Made by a program: the position numbers and the translations under genes
Notes under the pieces: model-generated
Database searches by the model: none
What the model saw: the letters and a program-made list of their open reading frames with translations, nothing else
Told to the model about the DNA's origin: nothing
Source: Sphingobacteriaceae bacterium UBA2059
GTDB lineage: Bacteria > Bacteroidota > Bacteroidia > Sphingobacteriales > Sphingobacteriaceae
Assembly (NCBI GenBank): GCA_002332615.1
Contig: DDAL01000019.1
Location: forward strand, 38,395 to 57,874
DNA length: 19,480 nt
Direction: 5' to 3'
Shown: piece after piece, positions 1 to 7,682 of the stretch
Layout of the letters: each line of letters opens with the position of its first letter
Position numbering within the stretch: the stretch's first letter is position 1

Positions 1-1023
1 GCTCAATATTCCACAAACTCATTCAGAACAGGAGCCACAATCTATCAAACGCTTTTTAGTCACTCCTTTGCACCTGAGAAACAGCTTTACAAAAAGTATG
101 AGTTTGCTTCTTCTTCTATACTGAATGCAAGCCTTTATTACAGCGGAACATATAGAAATTTATATCTATTTGGTGAAGCAGCACACAGCCTGAAATCCGG
201 TCTGGCAGGTATCCAGGGTTTGCTTCTTAGTATGAACAAATATATTTCGACATCTGTTATTTACCGGGACTACCAAAAAAACTATTATTCATTCTATACC
301 CAAGCCATGGCAGAGAGCAGCGCTCCCTCGGCAGAACGTGGTTTATACGTAGGCTTGCTCATCAATCCTTCACGCAAAGCCGAAATCGCCCTATATGCAG
401 ATCTTTTTAGATTGACCTGGTTGAAATATCGTATAGACGCTCTAAGCAGCGGATATAGTTTTTCATCTGATTTCAACTGGAAGCCAAGTAAAGTCACGCA
501 GCTTCACCTGCAATACAGGTGCAGGAATAAAGCACAAAACGGAGAGCAGATTTCCAAGACGCTGCATAGGATAGAGCTAACCCAAAAAGCATCCTATCGT
601 GCAGAATTACGCTATGGCTTAAACAGAGATGTTAGGCTCAAAAGCAGAGTGGAACTGAGTCGTTATGCTAAGGCCGCCGTAACTTCTTCAGGCTTTATGG
701 TTTGCCAGGACCTGGAGTTCAAGCCAATGGGCGGAAAATTTAGTGGTAATTGCCGTGCAGCATATTTCAGTACAGACGATTATAATTCACGCATTTATGC
801 CTATGAAAATGATGTCCTGTATTCCTATTCTGTTCCTGCTTTCCAGAAACAGGGGATACGATGCTATTTAAACGGTCGGTTTCGGATTAACAACAGTATT
901 GACTTATGGGCCAGATATGCTATTACAAATTATATCAACCAAAATACTATAGGTTCCGGTCACGATATGATAGCCGGCAGACATAAACAAGACGTCAAAT
1001 TGCAATTAAGAATACAGATATGA
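1..1023 (+). CDS. C-terminal part of an outer-membrane beta-barrel protein, probably the HHH (ComEA-like) partner of ComEC
   Basis: The frame is open from the first base of the window, so the 5' end is missing and 340 residues are visible; the ATG at 220 is only the first internal Met. The visible part has alternating polar and aromatic residues in short strands separated by turns, ending in QDVKLQLRIQI. This is the look of an outer-membrane beta-barrel, with no catalytic motif. Its stop overlaps the comEC start (ATGA at 1020-1023), so the two are translationally coupled. In Bacteroidota the gene next to comEC often codes for a protein with N-terminal helix-hairpin-helix repeats and a C-terminal barrel-like region. 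That identity is inferred from position and barrel shape, because the HHH part would lie left of the window. It could instead be an unrelated barrel protein. Confidence 0.6.
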   Translation, partial: AQYSTNSFRTGATIYQTLFSHSFAPEKQLYKKYEFASSSILNASLYYSGTYRNLYLFGEAAHSLKSGLAGIQGLLLSMNKYISTSVIYRDYQKNYYSFYTQAMAESSAPSAERGLYVGLLINPSRKAEIALYADLFRLTWLKYRIDALSSGYSFSSDFNWKPSKVTQLHLQYRCRNKAQNGEQISKTLHRIELTQKASYRAELRYGLNRDVRLKSRVELSRYAKAAVTSSGFMVCQDLEFKPMGGKFSGNCRAAYFSTDDYNSRIYAYENDVLYSYSVPAFQKQGIRCYLNGRFRINNSIDLWARYAITNYINQNTIGSGHDMIAGRHKQDVKLQLRIQI

Positions 1024-3140
1024 CCATCCGGCTGTCTAAGTATCCTTTCATTAGTTTGTTAATTTGTTATATAGCTGGCGCTTATCCTGCTTTAAGCCTG
1101 CCGCCGTCGCCAGGTGTTTTTGGTTGTGTAGTAACGCTTTGCTTTCTTCTTTTGGCAACGGTTGTATTGTATAAATTAGTTTACAGGAAGAAGTTTCTAT
1201 ATTTATACAGCTCACTTCCAGGCGGCCTGCTCCTAATAGTCATTACATGCCTGGCCTATATAAATACAAGTCTGCAAGTGCCGGCCAACGCCAAAGATCA
1301 CTTTTCGAAACACAAATCCGCTGCTTTATTGGTGCAGGTTGATGCAGAACCTAAACGAACAGCCAACGTTACTCAAGCAGAAGTTAGAGTTATAAGGGGG
1401 TTTAACAGCAGTAACGGCCATGCTTTATGCGGCAGGTTGAAGCTTTCAATTGAAAATCAACCCTATAAGCCCCTGTGTATCGCTATGGGGAGCCGTATGC
1501 TTATACCTTCAAACTACAAGACCCTTCCCGAGCCGCTCAATCCGTATGAGTTTAATTATAAGGCCTATATGGCTAACCGGGGCACGTATCATCAGCAATA
1601 TATAAAAGCAGAAGATATTAAATTACTGAAGGCTGACGCCAGGTTTAATCTAAAATACAAAGCTATACATTTAAGAGAAACCATGATTAAAAAGCTCGAA
1701 GCCGGTATCAGGAACAGGGAGGTTTCGGCTTTGCTTTCAACCTTGCTGCTCGGATACAAAGCTTCGTTAAGTGCCGATGTTCAAGCTATATACAGCCGCA
1801 CAGGCACCGTTCATGTATTGTCTGTTTCTGGTATGCATGTAAGCATTATAATGGCATTGTTAACGTTTATGCTTGGCTTTCTATCCAAAAGCAGTCTACT
1901 GGTACTTCTCAGATCTTTGCTTGTTTTAGCTGCTATATGGTTCTATGCCTTTATAAGCGGTCTTTCGGCACCGGTATGTCGGGCGGCTACTATGATTAGT
2001 TTTTTTATCTTAGCTCAGGCTACAGGCCGGGATCAAAACTCCCTTAACACGCTGGCTGCCTCCGCTTTTATACTTCTTTCAATAAAGCCATCGTACTTAA
2101 AGGACGTTGGGTTTCAATTGTCTTACCTTGCTGTTTTTGGTCTTATTGCGTTTTATCCATTAATTAAGGGTGCTGTTCAGTCTAAGTACAGGCTGATCAA
2201 TTTTCTCTGGTCTTATGTTTCTGTGTCAATGGCCGCGCAACTCGCAACGTTTCCATTGGCAATGTATAACTTTAACCAATTTCCGGTTTACTTTATACTG
2301 TCGAACTTGCTGGTATTGCTTCCTGTTACTCTGCTAATGTATGGGGGAGTTTTATTTCTTTTACTGCCTGAATGCGCGGTATCTTATAAGCTGGCTATGC
2401 TTTTGGAGCAGACAGTAATATACCTTAATGGTGCTCTTTCCTATATTGCCCGCCTTCCATATGGAAGCCTTCATTCTTTCAGGTTTCCACTGGCTTACTA
2501 CCTGGCTGTGTACCTGTGTATCTGGATGTCCTTTTTGACAGTCAAATACCGACAAAAAGCATATGTATACATCATGGCATTAACTATAACAGGCGTTGTT
2601 TGTTATAACTCTTTCAATACTATCAAACTCGGGCGACAGAGAAAACTAATAGTTTATAATGTTAAAAAGCGCATATGCATAGGTGCATTTGACGGCGCGA
2701 AAGTATGGCTCCTTACCGACATGAAGCAGGAAGGCTCAGCTTTTACCTATTCGGTAAAGCCATCTTTGGAAGCAGAACAGAGTTTGCTCTACAGGTATAC
2801 TGCTATATCTGATACAATAAACCAAGCTCCCATCTACTATAAAGCTCCTTTTTATAGATTCTATAAATACAGGCTGATGGTGTTGGATGATACCTTTCAA
2901 GAGTTTGAAAGTAAGAGAAAAATACAGGTAGATGCATTGTATTATAACAGCGACCACTTTTTAAGTATAAGCAAACTGCTGCAAAGTGTTGGTTTTAAAA
3001 CACTGATTATAGGAAATGCCGTCCCTTTGGCCTCTGCGATGCACTTAACTAAAGAAGCGGAGACTGCGGGACTGTCTGTCTATTCATTAAAAAACAATCC
3101 TGCATTCGTTAAAAAATTTAACAGCGATGACCTTCTTTAG
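1020..3140 (+). CDS. comEC: ComEC/Rec2-family DNA-uptake channel protein
   Basis: This 706-residue polytopic inner-membrane protein is the likely channel that carries single-stranded DNA into the cytoplasm during natural transformation. Three membrane segments lie in residues 1-85. A DUF4131-type soluble segment follows at about 85-205 and includes NPYEFNYKAYMANRG at 174-188. The Competence-domain signature HVLSVSGMHV is at 265-274, followed by a run of membrane helices to about 530. The tail, 541-690, keeps the strand pattern of the ComEC metallo-beta-lactamase domain but not its HxHxDH metal ligands; YYNSDH at 641-646 sits about where they would be. The length of about 700 aa is usual for Bacteroidota members. 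The start overlaps the stop of the upstream gene by 4 bp, which supports the chosen ATG. Confidence 0.92.
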   Translation: MTIRLSKYPFISLLICYIAGAYPALSLPPSPGVFGCVVTLCFLLLATVVLYKLVYRKKFLYLYSSLPGGLLLIVITCLAYINTSLQVPANAKDHFSKHKSAALLVQVDAEPKRTANVTQAEVRVIRGFNSSNGHALCGRLKLSIENQPYKPLCIAMGSRMLIPSNYKTLPEPLNPYEFNYKAYMANRGTYHQQYIKAEDIKLLKADARFNLKYKAIHLRETMIKKLEAGIRNREVSALLSTLLLGYKASLSADVQAIYSRTGTVHVLSVSGMHVSIIMALLTFMLGFLSKSSLLVLLRSLLVLAAIWFYAFISGLSAPVCRAATMISFFILAQATGRDQNSLNTLAASAFILLSIKPSYLKDVGFQLSYLAVFGLIAFYPLIKGAVQSKYRLINFLWSYVSVSMAAQLATFPLAMYNFNQFPVYFILSNLLVLLPVTLLMYGGVLFLLLPECAVSYKLAMLLEQTVIYLNGALSYIARLPYGSLHSFRFPLAYYLAVYLCIWMSFLTVKYRQKAYVYIMALTITGVVCYNSFNTIKLGRQRKLIVYNVKKRICIGAFDGAKVWLLTDMKQEGSAFTYSVKPSLEAEQSLLYRYTAISDTINQAPIYYKAPFYRFYKYRLMVLDDTFQEFESKRKIQVDALYYNSDHFLSISKLLQSVGFKTLIIGNAVPLASAMHLTKEAETAGLSVYSLKNNPAFVKKFNSDDLL

Positions 3141-3210
3141 ACTTTTGGCTTCGTCGAATAAGTAAACATAACTAATCCAGGCCATTAAAGATGTAGCGAG
3201 AACAGATCTA

Positions 3211-3246
3211 AAAAGGATGATTACCTACCTATAGGGACGTCCTTTT
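3211..3246 (+). terminator. Candidate intrinsic terminator after comEC
   Basis: AAAAGGA (3211-3217) is perfectly complementary to TCCTTTT (3240-3246). The 22-nt loop contains a small self-complementary CCTATAGG. It lies 70 bp after the comEC stop and the 3' arm ends in Ts. The stem is only 7 bp and AT-rich, so this is a moderate call. Confidence 0.4.
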
Positions 3247-3302
3247 CTTATAACTCAAACAAGGAGTTGAGTACTGTTTCAGCATTTAAGCGGAAGGTAA
3301 AT

Positions 3303-3354
3303 GGTACGTACCTCGAACGTACATGCTTCGTAAATTTGCAAAGCAGGTACGTTC
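3303..3354. repeat. Inverted repeat with GGTACGTACC palindrome in the comEC-mgtE gap
   Basis: A 14-nt arm at 3315-3328 (GAACGTACATGCTT) pairs with 3341-3354 (AAGCAGGTACGTTC) with a single mismatch, around a 12-nt loop. Just to the left, 3303-3312 is a perfect 10-bp palindrome (GGTACGTACC) that shares the GTACGT core, so the core occurs three times in about 50 bp. No T-run follows, so a plain terminator is unlikely. A protein-binding site or a REP-like element would both fit. Confidence 0.6.
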
Positions 3355-3473
3355 AAAGTGCGGTCCATCCGGTTTGCAGAGACGGCAACTTGTTCTCTTA
3401 ACAATAGAATAACCATAAGTTGATAAGGCCCGGGCTTGATTCAGGTTGTTTAAAAATTAAAACGTAATCGGGC

Positions 3474-3503
3474 TTGCGGATTTGAATGTGTTTTTTACCT
3501 TTG
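3474..3503 (+). promoter_or_regulatory. Bacteroidota-type promoter for mgtE
   Basis: TTG at 3474-3476 is followed after 19 nt by TACCTTTG at 3496-3503. This matches the Bacteroidota primary sigma consensus, a -33 TTTG/TTG and a -7 TAnnTTTG. Transcription would begin near 3509-3511, leaving a leader of about 315 nt before mgtE. Confidence 0.65.
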
Positions 3504-3826
3504 CAGCACTTTAAAACAAGTAAATAAAAACAAGTAACACACATGGACAGTTATCCGGGGTGCTTAAGAATTAAAAACTAAACTCCTGTCGTGTGAACAG
3601 CCTTGCGGCGTTCCTGGCAGGGAACAAAACAAGTGCTATGTTTCAAATTCAATATGCTTTCATAAGCAAAGTTCAATTTCCAAAAATATCACCTTTAGTG
3701 GCGCACGCTTTTCGTTTATCCATCGATAGCGAATTGCTTCCACAGCAAAAATATCCTCCATCGCCCAGTTGTAAATACCTCCTTCATGTTTAATTAAATA
3801 ATATTTACACTAAAACAACCTGTTTT
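3504..3826 (+). other. Long structured leader upstream of mgtE
   Basis: No convincing gene is seen in this stretch. It holds an 11-nt direct repeat, AAAACAAGTAA, at 3513-3523 and 3527-3537. A 12-codon ORF plus stop (MDSYPGCLRIKN) lies at 3543-3581. A compound hairpin follows, with stem 3585-3590/3616-3621, GAAC/GTTC at 3595-3598/3610-3613 and GCC/GGC at 3600-3602/3607-3609 closing a TTGC loop. An 8-bp inverted repeat, TGTAAATA/TATTTACA (3770-3777/3802-3809), sits 17 nt before the mgtE start. The known Mg2+ M-box riboswitch cannot be recognised in it. A cis-regulatory leader or a small RNA is possible, inferred from structure and from a Mg2+ transporter downstream. Confidence 0.4.
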
Positions 3827-5197
3827 ATGGAAGAACTGGTTAAGCAGGTAGAGCTGCTGATAGATAATAAAGAAACTGATAAGCTAAAAGACTTTTTAGA
3901 TGATTTGAATATTTCGGAGGTAAGCGAAATTATCGATGAAGCTGAGGAGTATGGTCCCATTATCATAGAATCTCTGTCATCTAACAGGGCGATGAACGTA
4001 TTTCGTATTCTGGATTTTCCTGACCAGGAGCGGATTATGAAAAAGCTTTCTTCAAAACGGCTTACAGAACTTATTAATTTGCTTCCTGCCGATGACCGTA
4101 CTTCGCTTTTCAGCGATCTGCATGGCGACTCAGTTAAAAAGCTTATTATACTGCTTCCACCCGAAGAGCGTAAAGAAGCACTTGCTTTACTTGGCTATCC
4201 TGAAGACAGTGTAGGCCGGCTCATGACCCCCGATTATGTAGCCGTAAAAAGGCACTGGAAAGTAAGCAAGGTTATATCTCATATACGAGATTATGGCAGT
4301 GACTCAGAAACTATTGACGTAATATATGTAATCGATGAAAAGGGTGTTTTATTGGATGACCTGCGGATAAGAGAGATCTTATTGGTGCATCCGGAAACAC
4401 CCGTAAGCGATTTAATGGACAACCGGCTCATAGCTTTGCATACAAGCGACCCACAGGAAGAGGCTATCAATGTATTCAAAATGAATAATCGCGTTGCTTT
4501 GCCCGTCACCGATGACGACGGTATACTTTTAGGTATAGTAACCGTCGATGATATTTTGTGGATTGCACAGGAAGAGTACTCAGAAGATATACAAAAAATA
4601 GGGGGAACGGAAGTTCTTGATGAGCCTTATCTGGATATCTCTTTATTTGGCCTGTTAAAAAAACGGGTAGGCTGGCTTGTATTACTTTTTCTTAGTGAAA
4701 CCCTTACCGCCACGGCAATGGGATATTTTGAAAAAGAAATAGAGAAAGCCGTTGTGCTAGCTTTATTTATTCCACTTATTATATCAAGTGGTGGTAATTC
4801 CGGTTCTCAGGCATCTACCCTTATTATACGTGCAATGGCGCTGGGCGAAGTAACGTTAAATGACTGGTGGAAAATAATGCGGCGTGAGCTGGTGTCGGGC
4901 CTCTTGCTTGGGTTTGTCCTGGGCTCAATAGGAGTGATACTTATTCTGTTAAGAAGTACACTGTTTGACATGTATGGAGAGCACTTTGTACTTGTAGGCT
5001 TTACAGTAGGAACTGCTGTTATGGGTGTGGTTTTGTGGGGCTCTCTGGCGGGTTCAATGCTTCCGCTTATATTGAAAAAATGTGGCACTGACCCGGCAAC
5101 GTCTTCGGCGCCTTTTGTAGCGACGCTGGTAGACGTTACAGGTCTTATTATTTATTTCTCTATTGCTATGGTATTTATGCGTGATATTTTATTGTGA
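3827..5197 (+). CDS. mgtE: Magnesium transporter MgtE
   Basis: This 456-residue protein is a full-length MgtE-type Mg2+ channel/transporter of the inner membrane. Residues 1-130 form the helical MgtE_N domain, and about 135-255 form a pair of CBS domains that sense cytosolic Mg2+ and close the pore in this family. The membrane domain follows from about 280 with five helices. It contains the family signature SSGGNSGSQ and, in the last helix, ATLVDVTGL, whose Asp436 matches the pore Asp known from Thermus MgtE (Asp432). The gene stands alone, with its own promoter and long leader upstream and hairpins downstream. No Shine-Dalgarno sequence is seen, as is normal for this phylum. Confidence 0.95.
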   Translation: MEELVKQVELLIDNKETDKLKDFLDDLNISEVSEIIDEAEEYGPIIIESLSSNRAMNVFRILDFPDQERIMKKLSSKRLTELINLLPADDRTSLFSDLHGDSVKKLIILLPPEERKEALALLGYPEDSVGRLMTPDYVAVKRHWKVSKVISHIRDYGSDSETIDVIYVIDEKGVLLDDLRIREILLVHPETPVSDLMDNRLIALHTSDPQEEAINVFKMNNRVALPVTDDDGILLGIVTVDDILWIAQEEYSEDIQKIGGTEVLDEPYLDISLFGLLKKRVGWLVLLFLSETLTATAMGYFEKEIEKAVVLALFIPLIISSGGNSGSQASTLIIRAMALGEVTLNDWWKIMRRELVSGLLLGFVLGSIGVILILLRSTLFDMYGEHFVLVGFTVGTAVMGVVLWGSLAGSMLPLILKKCGTDPATSSAPFVATLVDVTGLIIYFSIAMVFMRDILL

Positions 5198-5213
5198 TAA
5201 GTCTACCTTTGCA

Positions 5214-5246
5214 TTCAACAAGCAGCACCTTATGTGTTGCGTTGAA
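5214..5246 (+). other. Hairpin directly downstream of mgtE
   Basis: TTCAAC (5214-5219) pairs with GTTGAA (5241-5246), and GCAGCAC (5222-5228) with GTGTTGC (5234-5240, one G-T wobble), around a 5-nt loop with a 2-nt bulge. A -7-like TACCTTTG lies just before it at 5204-5211, but no -33 box at the right distance. No T-run follows. It could be an mRNA 3' end structure or the 5' end of a short transcript. Confidence 0.4.
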
Positions 5247-5278
5247 CTAGAAGTCTGTGAGGGTTTCGTAGTACCAAA

Positions 5279-5313
5279 ATATAGTTTAATTAGTTAATTA
5301 ATTTAAACTATAT
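5279..5313 (+). terminator. AT-rich inverted repeat, possible mgtE terminator
   Basis: ATATAGTTTAA (5279-5289) is perfectly complementary to TTAAACTATAT (5303-5313) around a 13-nt loop, and TATTTTTA follows. The stem is nearly all A-T, so it would be a weak intrinsic terminator. The 233-bp gap between mgtE and the RRM gene holds no gene that I can see. Confidence 0.35.
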
Positions 5314-5430
5314 ATTTTTACAAGTATATCAGCGTTAAGTTGCTATACAATTCATACTATTATTGAAAATATTGTATTCGTTTAATTTTTAAACAAAACA
5401 GAATCAAACCTTATAACATATATAGGACTA

Positions 5431-5814
5431 ATGGTTAAATTATTTGCAGGCGGATTTCCCCGTGATTTAGATGAGCAGGAATTAAAAGACATTTTCAGTC
5501 AGTATGGTCTGGTTGAAGCTGTTAATATAGTAAGAGACAAGCATACAGGTATAAGCCGTCGGTTTGGGTTTGTAGATATGGCCGATGTGGAAGGTGCCAG
5601 ACTGGCCATCGCCAACCTTCATGAAGCTAGTATAGACGGAGATACCATTAGTGTTAAGTATGCAGATGACCGTGAAAAGCAGAAAGAGCAGAATAAAAGG
5701 GTTGTTAAGCCGCGTCGTGAACCTTTGGATAAGCCTAAGGTTTATCAAAAGGTTGCTAAGATACCCGGAGCTTCCACTGGTAAGCGGCCTCGCAAGCGTA
5801 TTAGTAAAACCTGA
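5431..5814 (+). CDS. Small RRM-domain RNA-binding protein
   Basis: This 127-residue protein has one RNA-recognition motif over residues 1-80 and a lysine/arginine-rich tail. RNP2 is KLFAGGFP at 3-10 and RNP1 is RRFGFVDM at 43-50, with the aromatic residues at the RNA-stacking positions. The second RNP1 position is Arg rather than the usual Gly. Single-RRM proteins of this length are common in Bacteroidota and cyanobacteria, where they bind single-stranded RNA; their targets are mostly unknown. The basic tail (PRREPLDKP and GKRPRKRISKT) probably adds non-specific RNA contact. It precedes the NUDIX gene on the same strand, and the two may be transcribed together. Confidence 0.9.
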   Translation: MVKLFAGGFPRDLDEQELKDIFSQYGLVEAVNIVRDKHTGISRRFGFVDMADVEGARLAIANLHEASIDGDTISVKYADDREKQKEQNKRVVKPRREPLDKPKVYQKVAKIPGASTGKRPRKRISKT

Positions 5815-5916
5815 GTTGGTAAATCAATTTGGTAAAACGTTTTAACTCTAATGTTTAAGCTAAAAAAGGTTATATTGAAGTGGATAAGCTTAAACCTACT
5901 CATTACCTTTGATTAT

Positions 5917-6363
5917 ATGTATCTTTTCAATGTACGCGTTTATGGAATTCTTATAAGCGACCAGAAACAGGTGTTACTTAGTGATGAAGAAAGGGAGGGA
6001 GTTCTTTTTACCAAGTTTCCGGGTGGCGGACTTGAGTATGGAGAGGGGCTTATTGATGCTCTTAAGAGGGAGTTCATGGAAGAATGCAACACCTCAATAG
6101 AGATCTTAAAGCATGTGTATACGACAGATTTTTTTGAGAAATCGGCCTTTAATGAAAGCCAAATCATTAGCATCTACTATCTGGTAAGGGCGACTGGTAA
6201 GCTAAACTTTTTTTTTAAAGAACGACCATTTGATTTTGATGTACACTGTACATTAAAACAGTCCTTCAGGTGGATGCCGCTTGCCGAATTGCAGGAAGAG
6301 CATGTGACCTTTTTAACCGATAAAAGGGCTGTTCAAACTTTAAAGCAAAATGGAATATACTAA
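5917..6363 (+). CDS. NUDIX hydrolase
   Basis: This hydrolase cleaves a nucleoside diphosphate linked to another group; the substrate cannot be told. The Nudix box GX5EX7REUXEE is intact: GGLEYGE, seven residues, then REFMEE. The final Gly of the consensus is replaced (EECN). The frame is open to an ATG at 5851, which would give 170 aa, but those first 22 residues are hydrophobic and basic and unlike the family. I prefer the ATG at 5917, giving MYLFNVRVYGIL as the first domain strand and 148 aa, a normal NUDIX length. A -7-like TACCTTTG at 5904-5911 lies directly before this start. The 3' end overlaps bioA by 14 bp, which suggests coupled expression. Confidence 0.85.
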   Translation: MYLFNVRVYGILISDQKQVLLSDEEREGVLFTKFPGGGLEYGEGLIDALKREFMEECNTSIEILKHVYTTDFFEKSAFNESQIISIYYLVRATGKLNFFFKERPFDFDVHCTLKQSFRWMPLAELQEEHVTFLTDKRAVQTLKQNGIY

Positions 6364-7624
6364 TCTTACAGAGCGTGACCTTGCCACTGTTTGGCATCCT
6401 TACACCCAAATGAAGACAGCTAAACCCCCAATTCCTATTGTGAGAGGCGAAGGGGCCTGCCTTATTGATCATACCGGCAAATCTTATATAGATGCGGTTT
6501 CGTCGTGGTGGGTGAATATTCACGGTCATGCACACCCTCATATAGCTCAAAAAGTTGCTAAGCAGTTGATGGTGCTCGAGCATGCTATCTTCGCAGGATT
6601 TACGCATCCTGTTGCAGTTGAGCTTGCAGAAGGTTTACTAAAAATATTACCTCCTAATCAGGGAAAGATATTTTATTCCGATAACGGATCTACTGCTGTA
6701 GAGGTGGCACTTAAAATGTGCTTCCAGTATTGGCAAGACCGCGGTCAGCAACGTCAGAAAGTCCTTGTTTTTAACAATTCTTACCATGGCGATACTTTTG
6801 GAGCGATGGCTGTGAGTGCCAGAAGTGCGTTTACCGCAGCATTTGAAAGTATGCTTTTTGATGTGGTCTACGTTGATACTCCGAATAAACATAACATTGC
6901 TGAAATTAAGGCTTTACTGGCTGAGAGAAATAAGGATTTGGCCTCTTTCATTTACGAGCCGCTTATTCAAGGTTCGGGAGGCATGCTCATGTACGAAGCC
7001 GAATATCTTGATGAGCTTATAGGAGAATGCCGTAAGTACGGAATTTTTGCAATAGCTGATGAGGTTATGACTGGTTTTGGACGCACAGGCCGTTTGTTTG
7101 CATCGGAGTATATGGTTAATCAGCCGGATATTGTTTGTCTTTCTAAAGGCCTTACAGGAGGCACTATGGCTCTTGGCGTTACTTCATGTACTGATTTTAT
7201 TTACAATGCGTTCCTTTCAGACGACAAATATAAGACTCTTTTTCACGGGCATTCGTTTACAGCAAATCCAGTCGCTTGTTCGGCCGCTCTAGCTAGTCTC
7301 GACCTTACCATTATGCCCGAAACCATGACCAATATTAAAAGAATAGAGGCCTCTCATAAACGTTTTGGTGATTACATACGCAAACATCCTAAGCTAAAAG
7401 ATGTGCGCCAGACCGGTACCATCATTGCTTTTGAATGGAACACAGGTGAGGATACTTCATATTTTAGTGGTTTGAGAGATAGGTTGTATGAATATTTTTT
7501 GGAAGAGGGCATTATTTTAAGGCCTTTGGGCAATATTATTTACATACTGGCTCCTTACTGCATAAGCGATGAGCAACTAGAGTATGTGTATAGTCGGATA
7601 GAAAAGGCACTAGACTTGTTTTAG
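6350..7624 (+). CDS. bioA: Adenosylmethionine-8-amino-7-oxononanoate aminotransferase (BioA)
   Basis: BioA makes 7,8-diaminopelargonic acid from 7-keto-8-aminopelargonic acid in biotin synthesis, normally with S-adenosylmethionine as amino donor, in the cytosol. The 424 residues match a full class III aminotransferase. VWHPYTQMK near the start and SSWWVNIHGHAHP at 51-63 are typical of BioA. SDNGSTAVE at 110-118 and SYHGDTFG at 144-151 bind PLP and substrate. ADEVMTGFGRTG begins at 236, with the PLP-pyridine Asp at 237. Lys266 in LSKGLTGG is the Schiff-base lysine, and GHSFTANP starts at 300. The start overlaps the NUDIX gene by 14 bp. No other biotin gene lies in the window, so the rest of the pathway must be elsewhere. 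Confidence 0.95.
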   Translation: MEYTNLTERDLATVWHPYTQMKTAKPPIPIVRGEGACLIDHTGKSYIDAVSSWWVNIHGHAHPHIAQKVAKQLMVLEHAIFAGFTHPVAVELAEGLLKILPPNQGKIFYSDNGSTAVEVALKMCFQYWQDRGQQRQKVLVFNNSYHGDTFGAMAVSARSAFTAAFESMLFDVVYVDTPNKHNIAEIKALLAERNKDLASFIYEPLIQGSGGMLMYEAEYLDELIGECRKYGIFAIADEVMTGFGRTGRLFASEYMVNQPDIVCLSKGLTGGTMALGVTSCTDFIYNAFLSDDKYKTLFHGHSFTANPVACSAALASLDLTIMPETMTNIKRIEASHKRFGDYIRKHPKLKDVRQTGTIIAFEWNTGEDTSYFSGLRDRLYEYFLEEGIILRPLGNIIYILAPYCISDEQLEYVYSRIEKALDLF

Positions 7625-7642
7625 GAAGACCCATTGTCTTCC
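7624..7642 (+). other. Hairpin between bioA and the ubiD-family gene
   Basis: GGAAGAC (7624-7630) and GTCTTCC (7636-7642) form a perfect 7-bp stem with a CCATT loop, beginning at the last base of the bioA stop codon. No T-run follows, so it may be an mRNA 3' stabiliser rather than an intrinsic terminator. Confidence 0.4.
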
Positions 7643-7682
7643 CGCTCCATATTGGTATATTCACGTAAATAACTAGCGTTAA

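Noticed and set aside
3630..3670. TTCAAATTC resembling a tRNA T-loop
   Set aside because: No flanking T-stem, acceptor stem or anticodon arm can be formed; no tRNA or rRNA gene was seen in any intergenic stretch.
3593..3793. 66-codon + strand ORF in the mgtE leader, starting at a GTG
   Set aside because: It has no ATG start or ribosome signal, shows a poor amino-acid pattern, overlaps the leader hairpin, and the antisense frame looks more protein-like.
3504..3826. M-box (Mg2+) riboswitch before mgtE
   Set aside because: I could not recognise the conserved core of that class in the leader, so only an unspecified structured leader is claimed.
5651..5845. 64-codon + strand ORF overlapping the RRM gene
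   Set aside because: It lies mostly inside the basic tail of the RRM gene in another frame and has no recognisable domain.
5851..5916. N-terminal 22-residue extension of the NUDIX protein
   Set aside because: The hydrophobic-basic start does not fit the NUDIX fold, and the domain begins at the Met coded at 5917; it is kept only as an alternative start.
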